64,000 nt of DNA from Desulfovibrionales bacterium (GTDB lineage Bacteria > Desulfobacterota > QYQD01): positions 186,001 through 250,000 of the forward strand of contig JAQURM010000002.1 of the NCBI GenBank assembly GCA_028715605.1, given 5' to 3'. The position numbers and the translations under genes are program-made. Shown piece by piece: positions 10,146-19,824 of this stretch; positions within the stretch are counted from its first letter, which is position 1; each line of letters opens with the position of its first letter. The notes below the pieces were generated by a model that saw nothing but the letters and a program-made list of their open reading frames with translations, searched no databases and had not been told where the DNA came from.

Positions 10146-10550
10146 GTGGTTTGGAAGAAGACAGTAGCGAGTTTAGTTCTGACGATAGTTATCAGTTTAG
10201 CTTTCTTCAGTATTGCCTCTGCCCAACTGGGGGAATTAACAGAAATAGCCGGTGGGCCGCTACGGGTGGGAGAGACTCTCACTGTCTCTGCGTATCCGGG
10301 ACATGAGGGACATGGAGACCATAAGACATACTACTGGGTGGATTGTGTCGCCCAGCCCGAAGGCGCGAAGGGAGACATCGAAGTCTATGTCGGAGACAAG
10401 AAGATTGACGCCTTTTCCGTTAATAATAAAGAGATGCGGATGCTTTATTTAGATACCGGCTTCAGCGTGAAATATGCCGGCGGCGAGGCCGAGTCCATGA
10501 AGGTCTCTGTCCGCATAGCACCATACACCGTAGGGCCGGGTGGGCATTAA
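10146..10550 (+). CDS. Small secreted protein of unknown function
   Basis: About 134 residues. AAGGAGG at 10131-10137 lies 8 nt before the GTG at 10146, which is preferred over an upstream ATG (10110) because it gives a clean Sec signal peptide: KK near the start, hydrophobic core LVLTIVISLAFFSI, cleavage after ASA. The mature part is acidic, probably beta-rich, with GHEGHGDH near its start, one Cys (WVDCV) and a GPGGH end. The His residues could bind metal, but no family is recognised. It is monocistronic and convergent with the frameshifted ferredoxin gene; an inverted repeat (AAAAGGG 10549-10555 / CCCTTTT 10573-10579) after the stop could be a weak terminator. Confidence 0.75.
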   Translation: MVWKKTVASLVLTIVISLAFFSIASAQLGELTEIAGGPLRVGETLTVSAYPGHEGHGDHKTYYWVDCVAQPEGAKGDIEVYVGDKKIDAFSVNNKEMRMLYLDTGFSVKYAGGEAESMKVSVRIAPYTVGPGGH

Positions 10551-10632
10551 AAGGGTAAGTATCACCCTAAAACCCTTTTCCACTAAATCACCAGGTGCGC
10601 ACGCCTACGGCGTATCTTCGACAGGTGCAACC

Positions 10633-11474
10633 TTACCAGTCATGTGCTTCTTGCGGGACACTGCTTCTGTTCATCAAACTGATGGCGTTATTCTTACAGA
10701 CAGCCCGGCATATACCGCACCCGTAACAGTTTATGGGATTAACAGAGCATTTTGCATTTTGCCGGTCATACGTGATCGCATCAAAGTAGCACCTTTTTAG
10801 GCACTCCTTGCATCCGTTGCACAGAAGGGGATCGATACCTGCAACATATTCACCTTTCCACATGGCCTTACCGATCTGCATTTTCAACTGGAATCTGTAC
10901 GCCATGCAATCCCTGTCGCAGTTACACAGGGCGCCGATAAAAGGGGTATTGAACGTCCAGACGCTGTGTGTTTGCCCCTCGGCATCAAGATGCCTGATGT
11001 ATTGTTTTGCTTCTTTGCTTGATAGCCGGTCAAAGTCGCTGAGATCAGGGATATCTTTAAATACCGGGGTCAGATCCATGCCGATGCCAAAGCAATACCT
11101 TTTGTTTTCGCCTGTGGTCACCTTCCGGCAAATACACGGCAATCTTACCACGGATGTGAAGTTATCCAGGATATTTTCGATATCTTCGACAGGCACAATC
11201 TGTCCGAAGTGTGTTTTCTTTAAATGCCGCATTCTCTACCGAGCGGAGCGAGGGAGAGAACCAGGGGATAGACAAGAAGACGGTAAATACGGGGAAGACG
11301 TTTTTTCCATGTATATGCCCTTTGTACATCTATGCTCAGAGAATGAAAGAAATTCTTGAGATAGGCCTTCAGCTTTTTTTCGGAGCTTACCTGATGAAAC
11401 ATCTCCTCGGTATAATTGGTGATATTTTCATACCACTTCTTACCTTCTCCGTGTTTTATACAGAATTCACACAT
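10633..11474 (-). pseudogene. 4Fe-4S ferredoxin-like protein, split by a frameshift near 11230
   Basis: Two overlapping minus-strand frames look like one gene. 11474-11220 encodes MCEFCIKHGEGKKWYENITN and about 60 more residues. 11232-10633 encodes HFGQIVPVEDIENILDNFTS, Cys-rich segments, then two ferredoxin motifs, CNGCKECLKRCYFDA and CYGCGICRAVCKNNA. Joined they give about 275 residues with the MCEFCxKHGEGKKWY start and HFGQ-V-P-ED segment I associate with one 4Fe-4S protein family. The join falls at CTCGCTCCGCTCG (about 11236-11250), a short palindrome that may be an insertion. A sequencing error cannot be excluded. Role unknown. Confidence 0.7.
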
Positions 11475-11503
11475 GAAAGACTTCCCTTATCGGCATGAAG
11501 CCG

Positions 11504-11567
11504 GTCCACCGTTCACTGTTGACCGTTTACCGAAAGAAAATGCCGGACAACGGTTAACGGATAACAA
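11504..11567. repeat. Heptad repeat with inverted arms (CCGTTNA / TNAACGG family)
   Basis: Left arm (11504-11532) is built of CCGTTCA-like 7-mers, a short AAAGAAAATG spacer follows, and the right arm (11544-11567) is built of complementary CAACGGT/TAACGGA 7-mers, so the whole can fold as an imperfect hairpin. The family recurs mostly in the 47-63 kb glycan region. Together with the elements at 11570, 11754 and 11792 it fills the 490-bp gap before the antitoxin gene; I see no gene there. Confidence 0.7.
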
Positions 11568-11569
11568 AC

Positions 11570-11640
11570 ATGCTGACAGCTAATCGCTGATCGCTGAAAG
11601 CGTGAAGCCGGAAACGGTAGTTTTCGGATGAACACTAATT
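11570..11640. repeat. Dispersed repeat, copy 1 (second copy at 35717-35815)
   Basis: TGCTGACAGCTAATCGCTGA and the following GAAAGCGTGAAG, then CCGGAAACGGTAGTTT and CGGATGA-CACTAAT, recur almost identically at 35717-35815. The second copy carries a 30-bp insertion after GCGTGAAG, so this copy is the empty site. Non-coding. Confidence 0.75.
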
Positions 11641-11753
11641 ATTATACCTCAGCAGATGCCGCTCAAGGAATCTTTTTCTTTCCGCACCCATCTTGGTTGT
11701 TATAGGGCGGTCAGCTACGTAGGGTGGGTCTTGCCCACCAAGCGGGAGAGCGA

Positions 11754-11787
11754 GTTTCAATCCTCACCCGCCCTTGCGGGCGCTCTC
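11754..11787 (-). repeat. Solitary CRISPR-like repeat of another type (ends GGATTGAAAC)
   Basis: Read on the minus strand this ends in GGATTGAAAC and contains the stem GCCCGCAAGGGCGGG, the arrangement of type I-C/I-B style repeats and unlike the type I-E repeat used here. It lies 4 bp from a solitary I-E repeat. A single copy is weak evidence; it could be chance or a relic of a second CRISPR array. Confidence 0.35.
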
Positions 11788-11791
11788 TCTG

Positions 11792-11820
11792 CGGTTCATC
11801 CCCACGCATGTGGGGAACAC
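11792..11820 (-). repeat. Solitary type I-E CRISPR repeat
   Basis: 29 bp identical to the array repeat except one change (CGCCTGTG to CGCATGTG) within the palindrome. It lies 1.06 kb beyond the trailer end of the array, in the same orientation but not in 61-bp phase with it. Probably a relic of an older, longer array. Confidence 0.8.
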
Positions 11821-11965
11821 GGCGCGAGTCGTAGCCTGATCCGCCGTAAAATCAAACCTAAAAGGGGAATTTCCCCAAAAAATTAGCCCTATTATATGTC
11901 CCATTTTATTAGGTCTTGATTTTATCCCCATTCTGTGGCAAACAAAAAAGAAAAAGGGGGATTCC

Positions 11966-12208
11966 ATGCTGAAACCAACCAAGGTTCAAATTGATCCCAA
12001 AGACTATGAGTTTATTAAGAAGGCATATAGGCGGCTTCGTTACAAAAGTCTGAGCGACTATATGAGAAAAGCGGTGGCAGCCAGAGTGCAGGAAGATCGC
12101 AAGAAGTTTCGGGAACTGAAGAGAAAAGAGGCTATGGAAATGTTGGATGCCACGACATACCGCAACGTCTTCGAGTCAATAGAAGGAGACGATTTTGAAA
12201 ACCGGTGA
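11966..12208 (+). CDS. Antitoxin of a MazEF-type pair (ribbon-helix-helix-like)
   Basis: 80 residues, highly charged. The N-terminus MLKPTKVQIDPKDYEFIKKA followed by LRYKSLSDYMRKAVAARV fits a ribbon-helix-helix DNA-binding domain; the C-terminus would wrap the toxin. AAAAAGGGGG lies just before the ATG. It overlaps the toxin gene by 14 nt, typical antitoxin-first order, and would repress its own operon. The family is assigned from arrangement and the N-terminal pattern, not from a diagnostic motif. Confidence 0.8.
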   Translation: MLKPTKVQIDPKDYEFIKKAYRRLRYKSLSDYMRKAVAARVQEDRKKFRELKRKEAMEMLDATTYRNVFESIEGDDFENR

Positions 12209-12551
12209 AATTTACTGGGTAAATCTCGATCCGACAATCGGAAGTGAAATCCAAAAAAAGCGCCCTGTAATCGTTCTAAACGGTGGCCATAAAAAGCATC
12301 TGAAACTTGCTATTGTAGTACCCTTGACCGCCTGGGACTCCCAATGGACAAATAACCCTCTCTTTGTTCCTATCGAACCTGACAAAAACAACCAGCTGCA
12401 AAAAATATCGGCGGTCGACTGCTTTCAAATCAGGGCAATAAGCCATCAACGCTTTGCTGAAAAGATCGGAAGCATCCCGGAAGAAAAAATACACCTCATA
12501 AAACAAGCGCTGTCTTTAATCCTCGACATAGAACCGGAACACTGTGAGTAA
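12195..12551 (+). CDS. Toxin of the MazF/PemK endoribonuclease family
   Basis: 118 residues. MKTGEIYWVNLDPTIGSEIQ then KKRPVIVLN is the hallmark N-terminus of MazF/PemK sequence-specific mRNA interferases; the LAIVVPLT and ISAVDCFQIRAIS segments match the family's later strands. It overlaps the antitoxin gene. The pair lies between two solitary I-E CRISPR repeats (11792, 12679), in the decayed distal flank of the array. Function by family: translation arrest by RNA cleavage when the antitoxin is lost. Confidence 0.9.
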   Translation: MKTGEIYWVNLDPTIGSEIQKKRPVIVLNGGHKKHLKLAIVVPLTAWDSQWTNNPLFVPIEPDKNNQLQKISAVDCFQIRAISHQRFAEKIGSIPEEKIHLIKQALSLILDIEPEHCE

Positions 12552-12678
12552 ACTCCCAAAGCCGTAAGAAGCGCTGAACAAGCGCATATTGTTCCCTTCG
12601 ACCCACAGAAGATTACTACGGCCACCCTGAAAACAGGCCGGGTTACGGGCGAGTCCGATGAAAAAGCAGGCCATAGTC

Positions 12679-12707
12679 CGGTTCATCCCCACGTGTGTAG
12701 GGAACAC
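12679..12707 (-). repeat. Solitary type I-E CRISPR repeat, degenerate
   Basis: 29 bp with three mismatches to the array repeat (CGCCTGTGGGG replaced by CGTGTGTAGGG). It is followed by the palindrome GGTGGGCGAAGCCCACC (12718-12734), whose relative GGTGGGTCTTGCCCACC occurs at about 11722-11738 outside the other solitary repeat. The remaining 12552-12854 sequence shows no gene. Confidence 0.75.
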
Positions 12708-12854
12708 GAGCGGCGTGGTGGGCGAAGCCCACCCTACATCTACATCTGGCCCGGTATTTCAATATCAGCTGGCCTTCTGTGTCCCAGGCTATCCAACGAG
12801 GTGAACGATTTGCCAAGAAAAATGAGGTTAAGCTATTAAACTAACTCCGTCCCC

Positions 12855-15800
12855 ATTACTCCATTCACGCCTGTGGGGAACACTCACTCGTTATCAATAA
12901 TATCGGGGTTTTTAGCGGTTCATCCCCACGCCTGTGGGGAACACTGGGCTGCCTGCCTTTCGGTCAGGTCTTACGTCGGTTCATCCCCACGCCTGTGGGG
13001 AACACATCTCCATTGTCAACCGTTCCTGGGACCAGCCCGGTTCATCCCCACGCCTGTGGGGAACACTGTTGTAAATCAATTTTGGCATTATCCATTCACG
13101 GTTCATCCCCACGCCTGTGGGGAACACGCCCTTAAATCTATTGCAGGTAGATCCCCTGCCGGTTCATCCCCACGCCTGTGGGGAACACTAGGCACGAGGT
13201 TGTCTGATATAAGATACCGGCGGTTCATCCCCACGCCTGTGGGGAACACGGCGCTGTGGTGTTTGACCAAGGGATTCTATACGGTTCATCCCCACGCCTG
13301 TGGGGAACACATGATGGACGTGATAATCACGTGATAAAATTACGGTTCATCCCCACGCCTGTGGGGAACACCATTTTGGCTCGTTGTAGTTTTTCTGGTG
13401 TGCCGGTTCATCCCCACGCCTGTGGGGAACACTAGCGTGAGATACATAGTCTCGGTATCTATCCCGGTTCATCCCCACGCCTGTGGGGAACACAAGGCCA
13501 GGGAGGTTATAGCTCAATACATCACCGGTTCATCCCCACGCCTGTGGGGAACACTGCGTGCTGACTGCGACGAAATACTAGACGAACGGTTCATCCCCAC
13601 GCCTGTGGGGAACACAAAACCAGCCAGCTGCGGCAGTCCAATTGTGACGGTTCATCCCCACGCCTGTGGGGAACACCATGAGCATGAGCTCATCGCGGGA
13701 AAACATACCGGTTCATCCCCACGCCTGTGGGGAACACATCACGCCCACAGCCGATATGTCGTTGGCCGCCGGTTCATCCCCACGCCTGTGGGGAACACAC
13801 CTCAAAGTTTACATTTTCTAATCTTGCCAGCGGTTCATCCCCACGCCTGTGGGGAACACGTATCTCATAATCGGCGTCGGTGGATTCAATGAGGTTCATC
13901 CCCACGCCTGTGGGGAACACGGCAGTATCGAGGTCTTCCAAGATAATCATACCGGTTCATCCCCACGCCTGTGGGGAACACACAAATTTCATGGAATGAC
14001 TGAGTAAAAGCATCGGTTCATCCCCACGCCTGTGGGGAACACATTTTCACCTTCCGCCTTCCACGCCTCAATCTCGGTTCATCCCCACGCCTGTGGGGAA
14101 CACAAATTTTGGTTTGGAAGATGTTTTTTCTGCCGCGGTTCATCCCCACGCCTGTGGGGAACACCGAACATTCAGAACTGCCGATGATGAATACTACGGT
14201 TCATCCCCACGCCTGTGGGGAACACGTTATAGCCGGCGCGCTTTGTTTTAAGAAAGACGGTTCATCCCCACGCCTGTGGGGAACACTTCAAAATATTAAT
14301 CATTCAAGGAAAGCCGACCGGTTCATCCCCACGCCTGTGGGGAACACTGCTGGATTTTATAATTTTTATGTTACAACTACGGTTCATCCCCACGCCTGTG
14401 GGGAACACTGGAGGAGGCCGGGGTAAAAAAGGTAATAAAACGGTTCATCCCCACGCCTGTGGGGAACACTCCCTTGGTTGGAGCATTTCATCTCTGATAT
14501 GCGGTTCATCCCCACGCCTGTGGGGAACACTTGGACGAGAATCTGGAGGTCACTCCTTACGTCGGTTCATCCCCACGCCTGTGGGGAACACTCCACGGAA
14601 TCGGCGGCCAGGAATTTAAGCACCGGTTCATCCCCACGCCTGTGGGGAACACCTTTCGGTTCCGGCTTTCGGCAGCGGTTCCGGCGGTTCATCCCCACGC
14701 CTGTGGGGAACACCAGGATGTCCAGAGGGCCGCCGTCATAGATGGCGGTTCATCCCCACGCCTGTGGGGAACACGCGGGACAACGTGGCATAGCAGTAAT
14801 ATCCGCCGGTTCATCCCCACGCCTGTGGGGAACACCAGCCCGTCATCAAATTCCGAATCTACATCCCCGGTTCATCCCCACGCCTGTGGGGAACACCAGG
14901 CGGTCTGGTTCTGGCCGGGGCCTCCATGCGGTTCATCCCCACGCCTGTGGGGAACACATTTCTAAAGGAAAAATAAGAGGAGAAAAAATCGGTTCATCCC
15001 CACGCCTGTGGGGAACACCAGGATGTCCAGAGGGCCGCCGTCATAGATGGCGGTTCATCCCCACGCCTGTGGGGAACACGTGATCTCCGGGGGAAATAAT
15101 GTGGAAATCAACGGTTCATCCCCACGCCTGTGGGGAACACACAATAATACCTGTGGGAGCACAGGTCGGCATCGGTTCATCCCCACGCCTGTGGGGAACA
15201 CTTGCATGTGATGTATTCGGTCATTATACCACCCGGTTCATCCCCACGCCTGTGGGGAACACTTTCTGGCGGGGAGCCTACGCTTTACTCTGGACGGTTC
15301 ATCCCCACGCCTGTGGGGAACACGGCGCAGACGTCCCAAAGATGTCATGCAGGTACGGTTCATCCCCACGCCTGTGGGGAACACAGATTTGATATTTGAG
15401 ATTTGAAACTTGAGAACGGTTCATCCCCACGCCTGTGGGGAACACTCAACAACATCAGACCCACAACAAACACGGGTCGGTTCATCCCCACGCCTGTGGG
15501 GAACACATCCAAACCCACACTGTCTTACAGGAAATACACGGTTCATCCCCACGCCTGTGGGGAACACAGGTCCAAATTCTCCATCCAAACCCACACTGTC
15601 GGTTCATCCCCACGCCTGTGGGGAACACTTCTACTCCCGCGGAAGACATTCTTTTATATTCGGTTCATCCCCACGCCTGTGGGGAACACTTGAATCTGAT
15701 CGGTTCGCACTCCATTTAGACCGGTTCATCCCCACGCCTGTGGGGAACACTCGAGTCGAAGGGATCCGATGCCCTCATTGACCGGTTCATCCCCACGCCT

Positions 15801-16787
15801 GTGGGGAACACTTATGAGGGTACATAAAGGAATGCAGAAAAGGCGGTTCATCCCCACGCCTGTGGGGAACACGTCTTGGCCGCAAACATGATCTGCTCGA
15901 CCAGCGGTTCATCCCCACGCCTGTGGGGAACACGTCCACCCGAATGTACGGACCAGGTTGGCCATCGGTTCATCCCCACGCCTGTGGGGAACACGTAGTG
16001 ATCTCGTGCGTAAGGAGGATGGTAGTCGGTTCATCCCCACGCCTGTGGGGAACACACGTAATTTAAACGTTCAAACGGGTTGAACGGCGGTTCATCCCCA
16101 CGCCTGTGGGGAACACGACGGTGTTTCTCTTAACGCCGCTCAAGCTGCCGGTTCATCCCCACGCCTGTGGGGAACACGTCTCAGATTTATGCTGACTGAA
16201 AGAAAGCCCCGGTTCATCCCCACGCCTGTGGGGAACACAAGTGTTATGCCCTAACTGCTTTGGTTTCATACGGTTCATCCCCACGCCTGTGGGGAACACT
16301 TTTAGTCCGAGAGAGGCCGTGGACTCGGTCACGGTTCATCCCCACGCCTGTGGGGAACACCTCGTCGATGTTGGTAAACGCTATGTATCCGTCGGTTCAT
16401 CCCCACGCCTGTGGGGAACACTTGCTGGCTCGCTAAGGCCGTTGTTAAGAGACCGGTTCATCCCCACGCCTGTGGGGAACACTCCATTTCCTGCGTGGGC
16501 ATGTTCCACTTTACCGGTTCATCCCCACGCCTGTGGGGAACACCCGGTGTCCAGGGTTGTAATGCCGTCCTCTAACGGTTCATCCCCACGCCTGTGGGGA
16601 ACACCAATCAACACCAAGGGCATGTCGTCTTTTGAACGGTTCATCCCCACGCCTGTGGGGAACACTGGTCTCGGTCACTACCAGCGTGCCGTATGAGCGG
16701 TTCATCCCCACGCCTGTGGGGAACACCTCGGAGGCCCTCATGAAGCCCTCCCTCCCTGCGGTTCATCCCCACGCCTGTGGGGAACAC
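12855..16787 (-). CRISPR. Type I-E CRISPR array, 64 intact repeats plus a degenerate terminal repeat, 64 spacers
   Basis: 29-bp repeats (plus strand: CGGTTCATCCCC, ACGCCTGT, GGGGAACAC) alternate with 32-bp spacers. From 12916 to 16759 the repeat starts are 63 x 61 bp apart. The minus strand reads GTGTTCCCC...GGGGATGAACCG, matching the E. coli-type I-E repeat, so transcription runs leftward from a leader beside cas2. The left-end repeat (12855-12883) keeps only its last 18 plus-strand bases, as expected of a trailer end. The repeat at 13892 has its first base changed. The spacers at 14714 and 15019 are identical; those at 15507 and 15568 overlap in sequence by 17 nt. Predicted proteins across the array (VHPHACGEH and similar) are artefacts. 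Confidence 0.99.
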
Positions 16788-16860
16788 CCTTCTTCTATCC
16801 CATTGATTTCCTATTTAATTTTCAAAGAGCAAAATTCTACCGAAAAAATAGCGCTAAAAA
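16788..16860 (-). promoter_or_regulatory. CRISPR leader
   Basis: AT-rich 73 bp between the cas2 stop and the first repeat, read on the minus strand (TTTGAAAATTAAATAGGAAA). In type I-E loci this segment holds the array promoter and the site where Cas1-Cas2 integrate new spacers. Position and composition are direct observations; function is by family knowledge. No clear IHF site could be assigned by eye. Confidence 0.75.
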
Positions 16861-18070
<1,210 letters not shown>

Positions 18071-18130
18071 GGCGCAATCCTTTTTCCGGTTTTTTCCCTG
18101 TCGCGCTTCATACGACCGCCGTGCCAGCGG

Positions 18131-18327
18131 CAGTTGTCCGGAATTTTCGGACAACTGGTGCGATGCAAAAATAATTAGCTGCGTTGTTGACATATGAACT
18201 GTTGCATCTTTTGCAACAGCTCGTTGCCAAGAGTTGTCGACATCCTGTCGACGACTGAACCTCCAAGGGGGGTACAATTTGTACCCCCTTCCCAACCCAT
18301 CGTCGCTACCCGTGACAAATTGTCACG
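18131..18327 (-). promoter_or_regulatory. Cluster of five inverted repeats between cas6e and cas1
   Basis: The 289-bp gap (18071-18359) carries five unrelated inverted repeats: CAGTTGTCCG/CGGACAACTG (18131-18157, 10-bp stem); CTGTTGCA/TGCAACAG (18199-18219, 8 bp); AGTTGTCGAC/GTCGACGACT (18232-18256, 10 bp with one wobble); GGGGGTAC/GTACCCCC (18268-18288, 8 bp); CGTGACA/TGTCACG (18311-18327, 7 bp). Loops are 3-7 nt. Centres of the last four are 34-41 bp apart. None has a T-tract. They could be RNA hairpins in the cas mRNA, a small RNA, or stacked operators controlling cas1-cas2. Confidence 0.8.
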
Positions 18328-18359
18328 ACTTCACTTCCCATCCGCACGAGCCCGAACGC

Positions 18360-19040
18360 TCACACCCGCCTCACCAGCATGAGACCGCAGCCGAAGGCTT
18401 TGGCAGAACCTATCCCTTGAAATAAAACTTTCTTGAAGCCTTCAGGCGACGTCACAAGAAGTGTTCCATCTAAATCCAGCGAGGAAAAAGCGATATCAAA
18501 TGTGCCAGCTTTATTTGTCTTCCTGAACTCATGCCACTCATGCTGGGTCACTTGGAAGTCAATTAATTCAAACCCATTATGTTCGCCTTGACGTTTCATC
18601 CATTCCGAAGCTGCCATATGTGCTATTTCCTGATTTGAAGGCATTTCAATCGGGGCCCGTTCATCGCGCAATTTCTTCTTTTTTGCAATCACGATGTCTG
18701 TCTTTTTTAGTTTTCCGTTTTCTTCGTATCTTTTTTTGCAAGCTGAGACTCGTACAGAAAATATGAGTCGTTCGCCATTTACAATCGCCGGATTATATGG
18801 CTTAGCATCCACATACCATGGTGAATTATCAGGGGCAAATGGTCGTTTGTGCGATACTGTATAGATAACCGGATTTCCCCTGATCTTTTCCGTACGAAAT
18901 AGAAAATCTCGTCCACCTCCGTTAGTTGCTAATAAATCCCAGACAGTTTGATGAAGGGCATAATCCTCGGTGCTTACGTGAGACCATACACGTTCTACTG
19001 GATTAATGCCATCTTTAAGCATAATTCTGCTAAAGATCAT
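18360..19040 (-). CDS. cas6e: CRISPR RNA endonuclease Cas6e (Cse3/CasE)
   Basis: 226 residues. Begins MIFSRIMLKDG; YALHQTVWDLL holds the conserved catalytic His of Cas6e, and the C-terminal GIGSAKAFGCGLMLVRRV is the glycine-rich RNA-binding loop of the family. It cleaves the pre-crRNA at the base of each repeat hairpin and stays bound as part of Cascade. The ATG at 19040 overlaps the cas5e stop in an ATGA junction; the frame extends further upstream only inside cas5e. Confidence 0.95.
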   Translation of the reverse strand: MIFSRIMLKDGINPVERVWSHVSTEDYALHQTVWDLLATNGGGRDFLFRTEKIRGNPVIYTVSHKRPFAPDNSPWYVDAKPYNPAIVNGERLIFSVRVSACKKRYEENGKLKKTDIVIAKKKKLRDERAPIEMPSNQEIAHMAASEWMKRQGEHNGFELIDFQVTQHEWHEFRKTNKAGTFDIAFSSLDLDGTLLVTSPEGFKKVLFQGIGSAKAFGCGLMLVRRV

Positions 19041-19816
19041 GGCAACGCCTCCTTTGGCCATGCAGCATATTTGACCATGCGCGATGAAAAAGTCCACGAT
19101 GTTCGCGACACTGGCAAGTCATTATGCGTTCTCGTCATGATCGGCATACCTGCAAGAGGGTTTCCTAGTGAAATACCTTCTTCCCAATAAACAACAGACT
19201 CTTTTCGGTCCTGTAATGGTTTGATGCTGTCAAATTGCTTAAATCGCGTCTCGGCAGTGAGAAAAGCTTCCGAGAGCGTATTGCATGGCACTGTCTGAGG
19301 TTCGAGCGGCAATCCTACAGGGCAAGATTTTCTCCCGAGATATAGCGGAAACCTTGGGCATGTCAACTTTTCTGTGACTGTTTGAAATGTCGGGAAGCTT
19401 TCATTTTTTCGCCAGATAACGACTGTAGCGAGAAAATCAAGAAGGTAATAGCGACTCGTTAAGATAAGGGAGTTTTTCCAGTCGTCTTTTTTCTCCTTAA
19501 GCGCTTGCCTTATTCGTTTTATTTCCTCATGGCGTGTGGCACACAACGACTCCTCATTTTGCTTATAAGTGAACACTGTATGATAATCACCGAGGGGTTG
19601 TTCTGCCGCATGATCAACTTTAATAGCCATGCCGAATGATGTGGCAAATTCACTCCAGAAGCCTTCCGGTTCACTTCTTCTCAGGCCAAGCGCAGCTCCA
19701 ATGAGACCGGCGATTGCTGATTTTGTAGGGGCATGGAGAGTTGGCCGCCGCCTCGTAAGGGTTGTATCACCCCAAGATGCCATCGGGCCGAATAGTCTGA
19801 AGGCTAAGAATTCCAT
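19037..19816 (-). CDS. cas5e: Cascade subunit Cas5e (CasD)
   Basis: 259 residues starting MEFLAFRLFGPMASWGD, the Cas5 N-terminal ferredoxin-like fold signature, with RRRPTLHAPTKSAIAGLIGA following. Cas5 caps the 5' handle of the crRNA in Cascade. It is separated from cas7e by 8 bp and overlaps cas6e by 4 bp, so the Cascade genes form a tight operon. Confidence 0.95.
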   Translation of the reverse strand: MEFLAFRLFGPMASWGDTTLTRRRPTLHAPTKSAIAGLIGAALGLRRSEPEGFWSEFATSFGMAIKVDHAAEQPLGDYHTVFTYKQNEESLCATRHEEIKRIRQALKEKKDDWKNSLILTSRYYLLDFLATVVIWRKNESFPTFQTVTEKLTCPRFPLYLGRKSCPVGLPLEPQTVPCNTLSEAFLTAETRFKQFDSIKPLQDRKESVVYWEEGISLGNPLAGMPIMTRTHNDLPVSRTSWTFSSRMVKYAAWPKEALP

Positions 19817-19824
19817 TGTTCACC

